Positions 16,793-24,874 of a stretch of DNA of 28,014 nt are shown piece after piece (positions within the stretch are counted from its first letter, which is position 1; every line of letters starts with the position of its first letter). This stretch comes from CAZKYP01 sp964556885. GTDB lineage: Bacteria; Planctomycetota; Phycisphaerae; Sedimentisphaerales; Anaerobacaceae. The notes beneath the pieces are model-generated. The model was given only the letters and a program-made list of their open reading frames with translations, was not told the origin of the DNA and did no database searches. A program made the translations under genes and the position numbers. The stretch is taken from NCBI GenBank assembly GCA_964556885.1, contig CAZKYP010000016.1, positions 1-28,014 of the forward strand. Reading direction: 5' to 3'.

Positions 16793-17167
16793 ATGGCTGC
16801 AATTAAGCCTCGAATAAGCGTTGAATACACCGGGGATGCCACCGTAGTCAGTTTTACCGACGAAAAAATCCTTGAAGAAAGGGAAATTGCATCACTTCAG
16901 GAATCAATCATATCCATTATCGATCAGCCGGAACGTATCAATCTGATTCTTGACTTCGGCAACGTTCGATTCCTGTCCTCCGCCGTTCTGGGTCTTCTAA
17001 TAAGAATCAGCAAAAGGATTTATGAACACGACAGCCAACTGAAGCTTTGCAATATAAATCCCAAGATATACGAGATTTTTAAAATAACACGATTGACCAA
17101 AACATTTGATATATATAAAGACCTTGATAGTGCAATAAAAGAAATATCTAAAAATAAATTGAGATAA
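16793..17167 (+). CDS. STAS-domain anti-sigma factor antagonist
   Basis: 124 residues. The ATG at 16793 is chosen because GGAG (16783-16786) lies 6 nt upstream; an in-frame TTG at 16781 overlaps that site and is unlikely. The fold is a SpoIIAA/RsbV-like STAS: LILDFGNVRFLSSAVLGLLI (51-70) contains the conserved strand-loop-helix with the phosphorylatable serine position (Ser62 or Ser63). Such proteins bind and inhibit an RsbW-like kinase when unphosphorylated. The kinase gene follows within 15 nt, so this is a partner-switching pair. Confidence 0.92.
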   Translation: MAAIKPRISVEYTGDATVVSFTDEKILEEREIASLQESIISIIDQPERINLILDFGNVRFLSSAVLGLLIRISKRIYEHDSQLKLCNINPKIYEIFKITRLTKTFDIYKDLDSAIKEISKNKLR

Positions 17168-17182
17168 AATAGCACGTTGCTC

Positions 17183-17638
17183 ATGACATCAAAAGCATCA
17201 ATCAGTCATTCAATGGAACTGGCAAGTGAGTTGTCTGCTGTTAATGAAGTATGCAATCAAATTCTCTCAAAGCTCGAAGACAACAGTTTCAGTAAAGATG
17301 ATATCTTTGCCATTCATTTAACCCTTGAGGAAGCCGTTATTAATGCGGTAAAACATGGAAATAAAATGGATCCTAACAAAAAGGTTACTGTTAGCTATTC
17401 GATTGATTCGGAAAAGGTGGAAATTTCCATTACCGATGAGGGCAACGGATTTTCACCCGAATCTATTGCCGATCCTCGATCCGGCGACGGGCTTTTTAAA
17501 CCGGGCGGCAGAGGATTGCTTCTTATGAATTCGTATATGGATATAGTGAAGTACAACGAGAGGGGAAATAGTGTTTTTATGGCCAGATATAAAGAAAAAC
17601 CACGCCTGTCGGATAAAATGAACCGGGCACAGGATTAA
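17183..17638 (+). CDS. RsbW-like serine kinase / anti-sigma regulatory factor (HATPase_c)
   Basis: 151 residues if begun at ATG 17183; a TTG at 17177 is also possible and neither has a good ribosome site, consistent with coupling to the STAS gene. GHKL ATPase motifs are present: N-box LTLEEAVINAVKHGNK (46-61), G1 box DEGNGF (85-90) and G2 box GGRGLLLM (108-115). The protein would phosphorylate the adjacent STAS protein and sequester a target, classically a sigma factor; none is encoded nearby, so the target is unknown. Confidence 0.92.
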   Translation: MTSKASISHSMELASELSAVNEVCNQILSKLEDNSFSKDDIFAIHLTLEEAVINAVKHGNKMDPNKKVTVSYSIDSEKVEISITDEGNGFSPESIADPRSGDGLFKPGGRGLLLMNSYMDIVKYNERGNSVFMARYKEKPRLSDKMNRAQD

Positions 17639-17703
17639 TCCCGTACTTATCCATATTAATACAATAAATCACATGCCACATATCTGGTCGAAAAAGGTAA
17701 TGT

Positions 17704-18345
17704 ATGTATAGAATAACTCCTGTCCTCACCGCCTGTTTGTTAATTCTGGGCGGTTGTATGTACAATGAGGAACCAATGCCCGTAATCGTCTCCGGTACCG
17801 AAACACCTGCAATTCCGTCTGGCGATACGAGCTGGTCACAGGGTCCCGGTAATGTATCGTACCAGGTTCCGGGAGACTGGATGCCGCCGGCCGGCGTCGA
17901 GAAGAGATGGACGGCCATAATAATACATCATTCGGCGACAGATAATGGAAATGCAGCCATATTCGATAAATGGCACAAAGAAGAAAACCACTGGGATGGA
18001 ATAGGATACGATTTTGTCATAGGCAACGGCACGGACAGTGGAAACGGTCAGATTGAAGTTACATTTCGCTGGTTACAGCAGATTCCCGGCGCTCATTGCG
18101 GCGGAACACCTGGAAACTGGGCCAACGTTGACGGAATAGGTATTTGTCTTGTCGGTAATTTCGATAAGAAAAGACCAACAGAGCGCCAAATGCAATCACT
18201 CGCGAAGCTGGTGAGCTTTTTGCAGAAACGATATGGAATTCCCGACAGCCGAATCTATGGTCACAGGACCGCTCCCGGAGCGAGAGTAACCGATTGTCCC
18301 GGAAAGAACTTCTCCTTCGCTGAGCTGAAATCGATGCTCAACTAA
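17704..18345 (+). CDS. Lipoprotein N-acetylmuramoyl-L-alanine amidase (Amidase_2/PGRP fold)
   Basis: 213 residues. A short lipoprotein signal ends in the lipobox LGGC with Cys18 as lipidation site, followed by a proline-rich linker to about residue 65. The amidase domain (about 66-213) has IIIHHSATDNGNA (72-84), HWDGIGYDFVIGNG (96-109), GAHCGG (129-134), GICLVGNF (146-153) and GHRTAPG with DCPGKNF (186-203). By analogy with T7 lysozyme and AmiD, His75, His187 and Cys198 are the likely zinc ligands. It would cleave the amide bond between muramic acid and L-Ala in peptidoglycan at the envelope, which implies a peptidoglycan-containing wall. Confidence 0.92.
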   Translation: MYRITPVLTACLLILGGCMYNEEPMPVIVSGTETPAIPSGDTSWSQGPGNVSYQVPGDWMPPAGVEKRWTAIIIHHSATDNGNAAIFDKWHKEENHWDGIGYDFVIGNGTDSGNGQIEVTFRWLQQIPGAHCGGTPGNWANVDGIGICLVGNFDKKRPTERQMQSLAKLVSFLQKRYGIPDSRIYGHRTAPGARVTDCPGKNFSFAELKSMLN

Positions 18346-18439
18346 CGATTCCATCTATTTCCATACTCAAACAATTGCTCGTCGTGCGTCCCATAAATAT
18401 CTTTTGAACACCGACTACTAAGGTTTTTGCTCAAAATTC

Positions 18440-18458
18440 GAATAAAAAACTTTCGCTG
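18440..18458 (+). other. Short hairpin upstream of the 18534 gene
   Basis: AACTTTC and GAAAGTT pair across a 5-nt GCTGG loop within the 188-nt gap between the amidase and the next gene. No T-run follows, so it is not an evident terminator; possible leader structure. Confidence 0.3.
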
Positions 18459-18533
18459 GGAAAGTTACCGTCCGATTATTCCGAAGTCTCTTCTAATGGC
18501 AGAATCCAAATTGCATAATAAGGAGTAAATCGA

Positions 18534-19004
18534 ATGGATATGTACCAGTCACTGATATCTACGGGCTTCATTGTCAATGATCAGATAGCAAGGCAAATTT
18601 TCGAAGTGCTACCTGAAAACGGCCCTGTAATTGTTATTATTGACAGAGATGGAAATATATGGCCGAGCGACTCGGGAGAATTTACAAAGCTCGGTCTCAG
18701 TGAATCGTTTCTGAAAGATCTTTGCGCCAGAATCGATGACGGAGCCGAACCGCTAATGACAAGCAACAATGATTGCAGCATAATCGGCATTCAACTGGCA
18801 ACCGAGAAACATAACTGCGGATATGTAATTATCGCATTACCACAATACAGCCCCGAATCAACATTGATAAACATCGACCTGATTGAAATCCTGCTCAATC
18901 AATTCAACCTGATAGCCAGACTCATTGAGAAAAACAATCATCTATATGAAATACAAATGAAACAGTATGGATTGTGCGGGCAAGAGAGCGTAACTATGAA
19001 TTAA
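18534..19004 (+). CDS. Conserved-looking cytoplasmic protein, function unknown
   Basis: 156 residues with a good AAGGAG ribosome site ahead of ATG. It has no signal peptide or membrane helix. An alternating beta-alpha pattern, with GPVIVIIDRDGNIWPSD (30-46), CSIIGIQLATEKHNCGYVIIALP (80-102), and a long C-terminal helix (111-140), resembles a PAS/GAF- or profilin-like sensor fold, which is only an impression. The next gene starts 262 nt downstream behind its own promoter. I do not recognise the family. Confidence 0.7.
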   Translation: MDMYQSLISTGFIVNDQIARQIFEVLPENGPVIVIIDRDGNIWPSDSGEFTKLGLSESFLKDLCARIDDGAEPLMTSNNDCSIIGIQLATEKHNCGYVIIALPQYSPESTLINIDLIEILLNQFNLIARLIEKNNHLYEIQMKQYGLCGQESVTMN

Positions 19005-19083
19005 ATCTCCCGCAAACGATACATTCATAAAAGCTCAATAAACTGTACATTTGTTATTGTATTTTCTCATTTTCACACTCCAA

Positions 19084-19098
19084 AGGCACTTTGTGCCT
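19084..19098 (+). other. Compact hairpin after the 18534 gene
   Basis: AGGCAC-TTT-GTGCCT is a perfect 6-bp stem with a 3-nt loop, 80 nt after the stop codon. It may terminate the preceding transcript, but only a mixed GATTAATC follows instead of a T-run. Confidence 0.3.
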
Positions 19099-19145
19099 GA
19101 TTAATCACAGACCGCAACAATAATCGGAATCGGCCAAAGTTTAAG

Positions 19146-19173
19146 TTGTTTTTGATGATGAAAATGATATAAT
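19146..19173 (+). promoter_or_regulatory. Putative promoter of the GH10-like gene
   Basis: TTGTTT (19146-19151) and a perfect TATAAT (19168-19173) are 16 nt apart, about 93 nt before the GTG start at 19266. Confidence 0.5.
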
Positions 19174-19265
19174 CTGCATGACGTACTGAATGAGATGCTG
19201 ATGTAGTTGTGGTTGATTTATCCGGCGATGAACGATTCTATTAGTAAATTCCATTCGAGGCAAAA

Positions 19266-20741
19266 GTGAAATTTCAGGTTTTCAAAGACGGTAAAGTCGT
19301 AGACAAGTTCTTGCTGTGCGGCACAAGCCTTTTTGGCGGCGACGGAATAGGCATCCGCAGGGCCCAGATTACATTTAAGAACGGCTGTATCGAGTGTAAA
19401 AGGCCGAATCTGGAGACGGCGGGACTTTCTCTGCTCTGGCCTATCGAGGACTTCGGCAAGGTAATGCTGCCGACTACATGCCTGCCGGAAAGAGAAAGAC
19501 CTTACAATCTGAATATAGAAATAACACGCGCCAAACTGATGCAAATTGTCAACAAGCGGGAGGACTGGCTGTTCTTCAACAATATCGACGGTTTGAAGGA
19601 AATTTCCGAAGATGCCCAGGATTTATTTATCAAGGCGATACAAAATATTTCCGATCCCTCCGAGGCTTCCAAATTAGCGGATGAATCCCTTCAGAAAGCC
19701 ACCATCTTTGCGGAAAAACTCGCAATAATTCAGGCAGAGTCGCTATTCGAGCATAGGAGTAAAAATCACGGATTCGGCCGCGGCTGCTTCGGATGCCGGA
19801 TAGATCCTCTTATGATAAATAATCCTGTTTATATCGGAAAAATACTGGAATTATTCGGTGCCGTAACCATACCCATAAGCTGGGCCCAGATAGAATCCCG
19901 TAAAGGCAGTTTTGATTTTTCCACATTGGATTCCTGTATAGAAATACTCGGCAGGAAAAAATTGACACTTAGTGCCGGACCGCTGCTATGCTTTTCCAAA
20001 GATTATATGCCGAAATGGCTGCTTCGAAGCGGGCTCGGATTCGAAAAAATCCGGGAAACAGCATACCGTTTTATTACGGAAGTTGTCAGCCGCTATTCCA
20101 GCATGATTCGAGGATGGCATGTTATAAGCGGTTTAAACGCATATAATCATTTCGGATTCAGGTTCGAGCAGATTCTTGAAATGACACGAGCGGCTAATAT
20201 GGCCGTCAAGCAGGCAAGCGAAAGAGCATTCAAAATAGTCGAAATCATAAATCCGTGGGGCGATTACTATGCAACAGCATTTAATAGTATTCCTCCTTTG
20301 GTTTATATGGATATGGTGGTTCAGAGCGGCATTAATTTCGACGCTTTCGGGCTGCAGATGAAATTCGGGAAAAATCAGTTGGGTATGCATATCAGGGATA
20401 TGATGCAGATATCGGCGATTCTGGATACCTTAGCCCCGATAGCCAAGCCTCTGTATATAACCGATGTCGAGATTCCGAGCCATGACGGCGAGGGCATATA
20501 CAGCGGAAAAGTCGCAGGGATATGGCATGAAGGATGGAACCAGGCAAGGCAGGCGGAATGGCTCGATCAATTCTACAAAATTGCACTCAGCAAGCCTTTT
20601 GTCAATTCGGTCAGCTATGCAAATCTTATCGATACGGAGGACAGCATAATAGCCGACAGCGGCCTGATGACTAATAAGCTCGAACCAAAAGCCTCATACA
20701 TGACTCTGAAAAAAATTTATGACAGCATTTTCAGCCGTTAG
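19266..20741 (+). CDS. GH10-like (xylanase-fold) cytoplasmic protein lacking canonical catalytic glutamates
   Basis: 491 residues with GTG start. There is no signal peptide, unusual for a xylanase. An N-terminal beta-rich domain (about 1-165) precedes a GH10-type TIM barrel (about 166-491). Barrel markers: SWAQIESRKGSFDFSTLD (205-222), the strand-4 motif WHVISGLNAYN (284-294), strand-7 LYITDVEIP (396-404), HEGWNQARQAEWLDQFY (421-437) and SVSYANLIDTEDS (448-460). In active GH10 enzymes the strand-4 motif is WDVVNE and the strand-7 motif ITELDI; here the acid/base Glu is Gly289 and the nucleophile position is Asp400. Such proteins are often annotated endo-1,4-beta-xylanase, but this one is probably not a classical xylanase. 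A binding, regulatory or altered-chemistry role is inferred. Confidence 0.85.
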   Translation: MKFQVFKDGKVVDKFLLCGTSLFGGDGIGIRRAQITFKNGCIECKRPNLETAGLSLLWPIEDFGKVMLPTTCLPERERPYNLNIEITRAKLMQIVNKREDWLFFNNIDGLKEISEDAQDLFIKAIQNISDPSEASKLADESLQKATIFAEKLAIIQAESLFEHRSKNHGFGRGCFGCRIDPLMINNPVYIGKILELFGAVTIPISWAQIESRKGSFDFSTLDSCIEILGRKKLTLSAGPLLCFSKDYMPKWLLRSGLGFEKIRETAYRFITEVVSRYSSMIRGWHVISGLNAYNHFGFRFEQILEMTRAANMAVKQASERAFKIVEIINPWGDYYATAFNSIPPLVYMDMVVQSGINFDAFGLQMKFGKNQLGMHIRDMMQISAILDTLAPIAKPLYITDVEIPSHDGEGIYSGKVAGIWHEGWNQARQAEWLDQFYKIALSKPFVNSVSYANLIDTEDSIIADSGLMTNKLEPKASYMTLKKIYDSIFSR

Positions 20742-20758
20742 CTAATCATGAACATATT

Positions 20759-21127
20759 ATGCATTCTGATACGATAGACATAAGGCAAAACAGGATACAA
20801 TCATTCGCCTTTGTCATCAGCATTTTTATCGCAGCGGTTCTGTCATTGTTTTTTTATTCAAATCTCAGAGACAATTACCAAAACGTTAATGAACATGAAA
20901 CAAAACTGGAGAGTCGAATCAATCCGAACAACGCCCCGACAGCAAGCCTTGTTAGATTGCCTGGCATCGGGCTGTTAAGGGCACAGGCAATAGTGGAATA
21001 TAGAGAGAATTTCACAAAGAAAAACAGCAACGTTCCGGCTTTTCAGGATATAAACGACCTGCAAAAAATAAAAGGTATAGGCCCAAAAACTGCACAAGAT
21101 ATGGCTCAATGGCTCACATTTGAGTGA
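20759..21127 (+). CDS. Membrane-anchored helix-hairpin-helix protein (ComEA-like)
   Basis: 122 residues. One membrane helix at about 16-34 places the C-terminal domain outside the cytoplasm. Residues 54-120 hold two HhH motifs (LVRLPGIGLLRAQAIVEYR and LQKIKGIGPKTAQDMAQWL), the ComEA-type DNA-binding domain that binds incoming DNA in competence; a similar domain occurs in type II secretion GspK-like proteins. It begins 17 nt after the GH10-like gene, hence probably cotranscribed. No ribosome site is clear, consistent with coupling. Confidence 0.88.
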   Translation: MHSDTIDIRQNRIQSFAFVISIFIAAVLSLFFYSNLRDNYQNVNEHETKLESRINPNNAPTASLVRLPGIGLLRAQAIVEYRENFTKKNSNVPAFQDINDLQKIKGIGPKTAQDMAQWLTFE

Positions 21128-21276
21128 ATATAAACTGATAATGCTGAGTACATAGCATTAAAAAATTGCAGCAGCTTACTGGAAACTACAAAAACATTAG
21201 AATAATATGATTCGAAATATAGTATAATAACAAAATTGATTTTAAAATGATAAAGCAGGTTATTGGGAAATAATGA

Positions 21277-21765
21277 ATGAGTGAGTGGGAAATTAACAGG
21301 CCGCTTGGGCAGTGTTTCGGCACGGGACGGAAAATTGAGCCAGGTGAAGAATATTACGGTGCCCTTGTTCAAACAGATCAGGGTCTGCAAAGGCAGGATT
21401 TTAGCTCTGAATACTGGGATAGCAACAAACCGGAGGTCTTTTGCCATTGGAAAAGCAAGCTGCCGCAACCCGACCAGAAAAAGAAAATATTTGTCGACGA
21501 CCAGATGCTGATGGCTTTTTTTGAGCGGCTGGAAAATGAAACCGAGCAGGATAAAATTGACTTTCGATTTGCACTGGCCTTGATCCTGATGCGAAAAAGG
21601 ATTCTTAAATACGATGAAACCAAAAACGAAGACGATAAGGAAATCTGGTGTTTGAGAATATCAGGCGAAAAGCAGATTGTCGAAGTTATAAATCCGCACC
21701 TTAATGAAGAACAGATAGAGAAACTATCGTCACAAATCGGTGAAATTCTTCAAGCCGACCTGTAA
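21277..21765 (+). CDS. Uncharacterised conserved-looking protein with conserved cysteines
   Basis: 162 residues, no signal peptide or membrane helix. The N-terminal half has CFGTGRKIEPGEEYYGALV (13-31) and FCHWKSKLP (55-63), suggestive of a split zinc site with only Cys13, Cys56 and His57 evident. The second half is helical (FVDDQMLMAFFERL, DFRFALALILMRKRIL) and ends in a long acidic helix. I recall similar proteins in planctomycete genomes but no function. It lies between the HhH gene and the lipoprotein, which starts 26 nt downstream. Confidence 0.75.
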   Translation: MSEWEINRPLGQCFGTGRKIEPGEEYYGALVQTDQGLQRQDFSSEYWDSNKPEVFCHWKSKLPQPDQKKKIFVDDQMLMAFFERLENETEQDKIDFRFALALILMRKRILKYDETKNEDDKEIWCLRISGEKQIVEVINPHLNEEQIEKLSSQIGEILQADL

Positions 21766-21791
21766 TTTCAGAATATCTTAGAGAGAAAAAA

Positions 21792-22508
21792 ATGATAAGA
21801 CGATTTATGCCGATTGTGATTTCAGCAATATTAATTGCTGGCTGTGCTTTAGAGAAAAAAGAACGTTTAATAATTTGTCCGGGTAAAAGTTCCGTGACAT
21901 CAGCTTTGTTTTCACTGAGGTTAAACTCACAAGATATCGTACCGGTGAAAGCGAACGGAGAATGTCGACTGCGATATTATATCGAAGACAGCAAAAAGCC
22001 GCAAAGTGAAAATTTCAGCATTAAACTGTACCTGAAACCATTCAATGATATCTATCTACAGGGAGACAAGACTCTTATCCCAAGGGCGTTTGTCCTCGGC
22101 TCGAACGAAAATGACTTCTGGCTGGCGATAAAACCAAAGGAAATAAGCAAGTACTGGTGGGGCAGATGGTCGGAGCAGGATTCAGTCCATGGATTTGTAA
22201 TAAATCCTAAAACACTGCTTGAGGGACTTGGAATTAACGAAATAAATGTAGAACANNNNNNNNNNNNNNNNNNNNNNNNNNNNNNNNNNNNNNNNNNNNN
22301 NNNNNNNNNNNNNNNNNNNNNNNNNNNNNNNNNNNNNNNNNNNNNNNNNNNNNNNGAGGATCCTATCAGCATCGCTCTCTACCTTAAATCAATAAAACCT
22401 GCTGACAGCAAAGAGGTTGAAGACGCCCTTTTTTATCGCAGAGCCCCACGCGGTTTCAAAAAGGTTTACAGAGTCGTTAATGGCGAATGGATTGAACAGT
22501 CCGAATAG
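21792..22508 (+). CDS. Lipoprotein, LolB/DUF4292-like, interrupted by assembly gap
   Basis: The ORF runs through the 100-N gap in frame, but the real gap length is unknown, so continuity is presumed. The N-terminal signal ends in the lipobox LIAGC (Cys18). Residues about 30-155 show the beta-sheet pattern FSIKLYLKPFNDIYLQGDK, AFVLGSNENDFWLAIKPKE and WWGRW, as in LolA/LolB-fold or DUF4292-type lipoproteins that handle lipoprotein or lipid at the outer membrane. After the gap the protein ends in EDPISIALYLKS and FKKVYRVVNGEWIEQ. Ribosome site is GAGAG. It precedes the methyltransferase gene by 21 nt. Confidence 0.7.
   Translation: MIRRFMPIVISAILIAGCALEKKERLIICPGKSSVTSALFSLRLNSQDIVPVKANGECRLRYYIEDSKKPQSENFSIKLYLKPFNDIYLQGDKTLIPRAFVLGSNENDFWLAIKPKEISKYWWGRWSEQDSVHGFVINPKTLLEGLGINEINVEXXXXXXXXXXXXXXXXXXXXXXXXXXXXXXXXXXEDPISIALYLKSIKPADSKEVEDALFYRRAPRGFKKVYRVVNGEWIEQSE
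22256..22355. other. Assembly gap (100 Ns)
   Basis: Exactly 100 unknown bases. The round length marks a scaffold join of unknown true size, so the lipoprotein frame across it and the collinearity of the two halves are not proven. Confidence 0.99.
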
Positions 22509-22529
22509 GAGAACTTGTTTATACACATT

Positions 22530-23420
22530 ATGAATTTGAAACAAAGAATAAAAGAAGGTTTGTTTTTCCTGGATGGTGCAATGGGAAGCGAAATCATTGC
22601 ACGCGGCATCGACGCGGGAATATGTAATGCTTATCTTAACATCGAATCGCCCGAGATTATTTCCGACATCCACCTTGCGTATCTCAAGGCCGGCAGCGAT
22701 GCAGTTATCACAAATACCTTCGGCGCTAATAACTTCTCTTTGGCCAGATACGGACTCAAGGAACAAGCCGCGGAGATAAACATAGCAGCCGCACAAATCG
22801 CCAGAAAAGCCGCAGGAACTGAAAAATATGTCCTGGGTGACATAGGTCCCAGCGGTGATTTTTTGGAACCACTGGGAACAGTGAAGCCCTACCAATTATA
22901 TGACATCTATGTCGAGCAGGCCCAGGCACTTATATCCGGCGGCGTTGATGGTTTTATAATCGAGACAATGACGGCTCTCGATGAATTGACAATAACCGTT
23001 GAAGCGGTCAAATCCGTTGCCGCAGACTTACCGGTATTTGCATCGATGTCTTTCGACAGGGCCGGAGATGATTTTAAGACAATGATGGGAATCGATGTTG
23101 ATACGGCGATAGTAAAGATGATATCACTCGGAATTGACGCCGTCGGTTACAATTGCGGCTCACTGACTCTCGATGAATATATTAATTTGAGTCGAAAATT
23201 TGTTATGGTCACAAAGTCTTTATCCGATGATACGGAAATTTACGCCGAACCGAACGCCGGCAAACCGAAACTTCTCGACAACAAGGCGGTATATACGGTT
23301 TCACCTGAGGAGTTTGCCGTCGCCGCACAGAAAATCCATTCAATCGGAATAAATATAATCGGCGGATGCTGCGGCACAAGCCCGAAACATATCGAAGCTA
23401 TGACAATGCTTCTGAAATAG
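22530..23420 (+). CDS. Homocysteine S-methyltransferase family protein
   Basis: 296 residues from the ATG at 22530; a TTG at 22515 is in frame but too near the AGGAG at 22507-22511, and neither start is well spaced. The Pfam S-methyl_trans barrel is complete: FLDGAMGSEI near the N-terminus, TNTFGANNFSLARYG, GDIGPSG, FIIETMTALDEL, YNCGS (Cys209) and GGCCGTSP (Cys280, Cys281). The three cysteines are the zinc ligands that activate homocysteine. It lacks the corrinoid and folate modules of MetH, so it is either a BHMT/MmuM-like enzyme or the detached first module of a split methionine synthase. Confidence 0.92.
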   Translation: MNLKQRIKEGLFFLDGAMGSEIIARGIDAGICNAYLNIESPEIISDIHLAYLKAGSDAVITNTFGANNFSLARYGLKEQAAEINIAAAQIARKAAGTEKYVLGDIGPSGDFLEPLGTVKPYQLYDIYVEQAQALISGGVDGFIIETMTALDELTITVEAVKSVAADLPVFASMSFDRAGDDFKTMMGIDVDTAIVKMISLGIDAVGYNCGSLTLDEYINLSRKFVMVTKSLSDDTEIYAEPNAGKPKLLDNKAVYTVSPEEFAVAAQKIHSIGINIIGGCCGTSPKHIEAMTMLLK

Positions 23421-23436
23421 TAACAATTAACGTATA

Positions 23437-24732
23437 TCAGCTTTTATTAAGAAATCTCGCAATCTGTTCAACAGTCCTTATAGTAGCGCCCTGATTATTT
23501 TTTATAACTTGGCGCCCTTTTGTTGCTATGTCTCGTGTGAATTCCGGCTCAAGCAGGCATTTCTGCATCATCAGCAACAAATCCTCTCCATCTTTAACAA
23601 TAATGGCTCCGTTGGCTGCTAAAAGCTCGTCGACGGTCTGTTTGAAGTTAAACGCATACGGACCGAACATCGTGCATTTACCAAGAGCAGCAGCCTCCAT
23701 CATGTCGGAACCACCCATCGGAACCAGCGACCTGCCGACAAATATTATTGTAGCCAGACTATAAAACTTTCTCAAATCACCCATCGTGTCACCAAGTATT
23801 ACAGCCTGTTTGTCCAACAGCGTGTTGACATTTTTGTTTTTTAGATGACTGTAACGGATCAATGAAAAACCTCTTTGCTGTATTTCCTGAGCAACTTCGT
23901 TAAATCGTTCGGGCTTTCGCGGTACAATCACCAATTGCAGGTCACGAAATTGCTCCTGTTTTTTCAACTTTTGATAAACGTCGAGTAATATTTTTTCTTC
24001 ATCATTACCTGTTGCTCCAGCTACCCACAGCCGTTCATCTTTAATACCGAGTTGTTTTGCCAGTATATCCGCACCTTCAACCATATCGGTAATTTGAGCC
24101 GTGTCATATTTCAGTGAACCGGTGACTATTACACTTTCATCTGCCGCGCCGATTTGCTTAAAACGCTGAGCATACTCCTCTGTCTGGGCAAGTATAAGAC
24201 TTATTTTACGAAAGACGTTTGCAACAAACGGCTTAATTTTACCGTATCTGGAGAAACTCCTGTTGCTGATTCGGCCGTTGATAACTATAACAGGAACATC
24301 CGACTTCTTTGCAATATGAACGAAATTAGGCCAGACTTCAAGTTCCATCAACAGACAAAGAGACGGCCGAATATTCCTGAAGGCACGCCGAATGACCCAT
24401 GAAAAATCAAACGGAAAGTAAAAAATCAACATATTGCGGCTGAATAGAGCATTTGCACGGGCAAAGCCGGTGTCCGTCGTTGTGCTGATAATTATCTCGT
24501 AATCACTGAATTTCTTTTGAAGCTCGTTTATAACAGTCTTGGCCGCATTGACTTCGCCCACACTAACCGCGTGAAGCCAGATGCATGACTTCTGAGGACT
24601 TCTGCGACTAATCCTGCCGAATCTCTGTGCCCAGCCGGATCTGTAACGTTTGTGCTTAATAACGCGATAAACCAAAATCGGGCTATATGCCACAGCGGCC
24701 AGAAAATACAGTAAATCCAAGACAAATACCAT
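23437..24732 (-). CDS. waaA: 3-deoxy-D-manno-octulosonic acid (Kdo) transferase
   Basis: 431 residues, normal for WaaA/KdtA (GT30, GT-B fold). It transfers Kdo from CMP-Kdo to the lipid A precursor on the inner face of the inner membrane, showing that the organism makes LPS. An N-terminal membrane anchor (about 4-23) is followed by HAVSVGEVNA (54-63) with catalytic Glu60, LMELEVWPN (128-136), INGRISNRS (151-159), TGSLKYD (204-210), and the C-terminal GRSLVPMGGSDMMEAAALG (333-351) and GPYAFNF (357-363). In the last motif SD replaces the usual HN, a mild deviation. ATG has AGGA 7 nt upstream. Confidence 0.95.
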   Translation of the reverse strand: MVFVLDLLYFLAAVAYSPILVYRVIKHKRYRSGWAQRFGRISRRSPQKSCIWLHAVSVGEVNAAKTVINELQKKFSDYEIIISTTTDTGFARANALFSRNMLIFYFPFDFSWVIRRAFRNIRPSLCLLMELEVWPNFVHIAKKSDVPVIVINGRISNRSFSRYGKIKPFVANVFRKISLILAQTEEYAQRFKQIGAADESVIVTGSLKYDTAQITDMVEGADILAKQLGIKDERLWVAGATGNDEEKILLDVYQKLKKQEQFRDLQLVIVPRKPERFNEVAQEIQQRGFSLIRYSHLKNKNVNTLLDKQAVILGDTMGDLRKFYSLATIIFVGRSLVPMGGSDMMEAAALGKCTMFGPYAFNFKQTVDELLAANGAIIVKDGEDLLLMMQKCLLEPEFTRDIATKGRQVIKNNQGATIRTVEQIARFLNKS

Positions 24733-24874
24733 CTGTCATCCTGTATAATAGTCAATTAGTTTAGCAATAACCAACAGATGATATTTTCAAAACATGAACA
24801 TGTCAAACAATTGCCTGTTTATGAGACAAATTGATTGATATGAAAAAGCTGGGATTGTTTTCAACGAATTGGAT

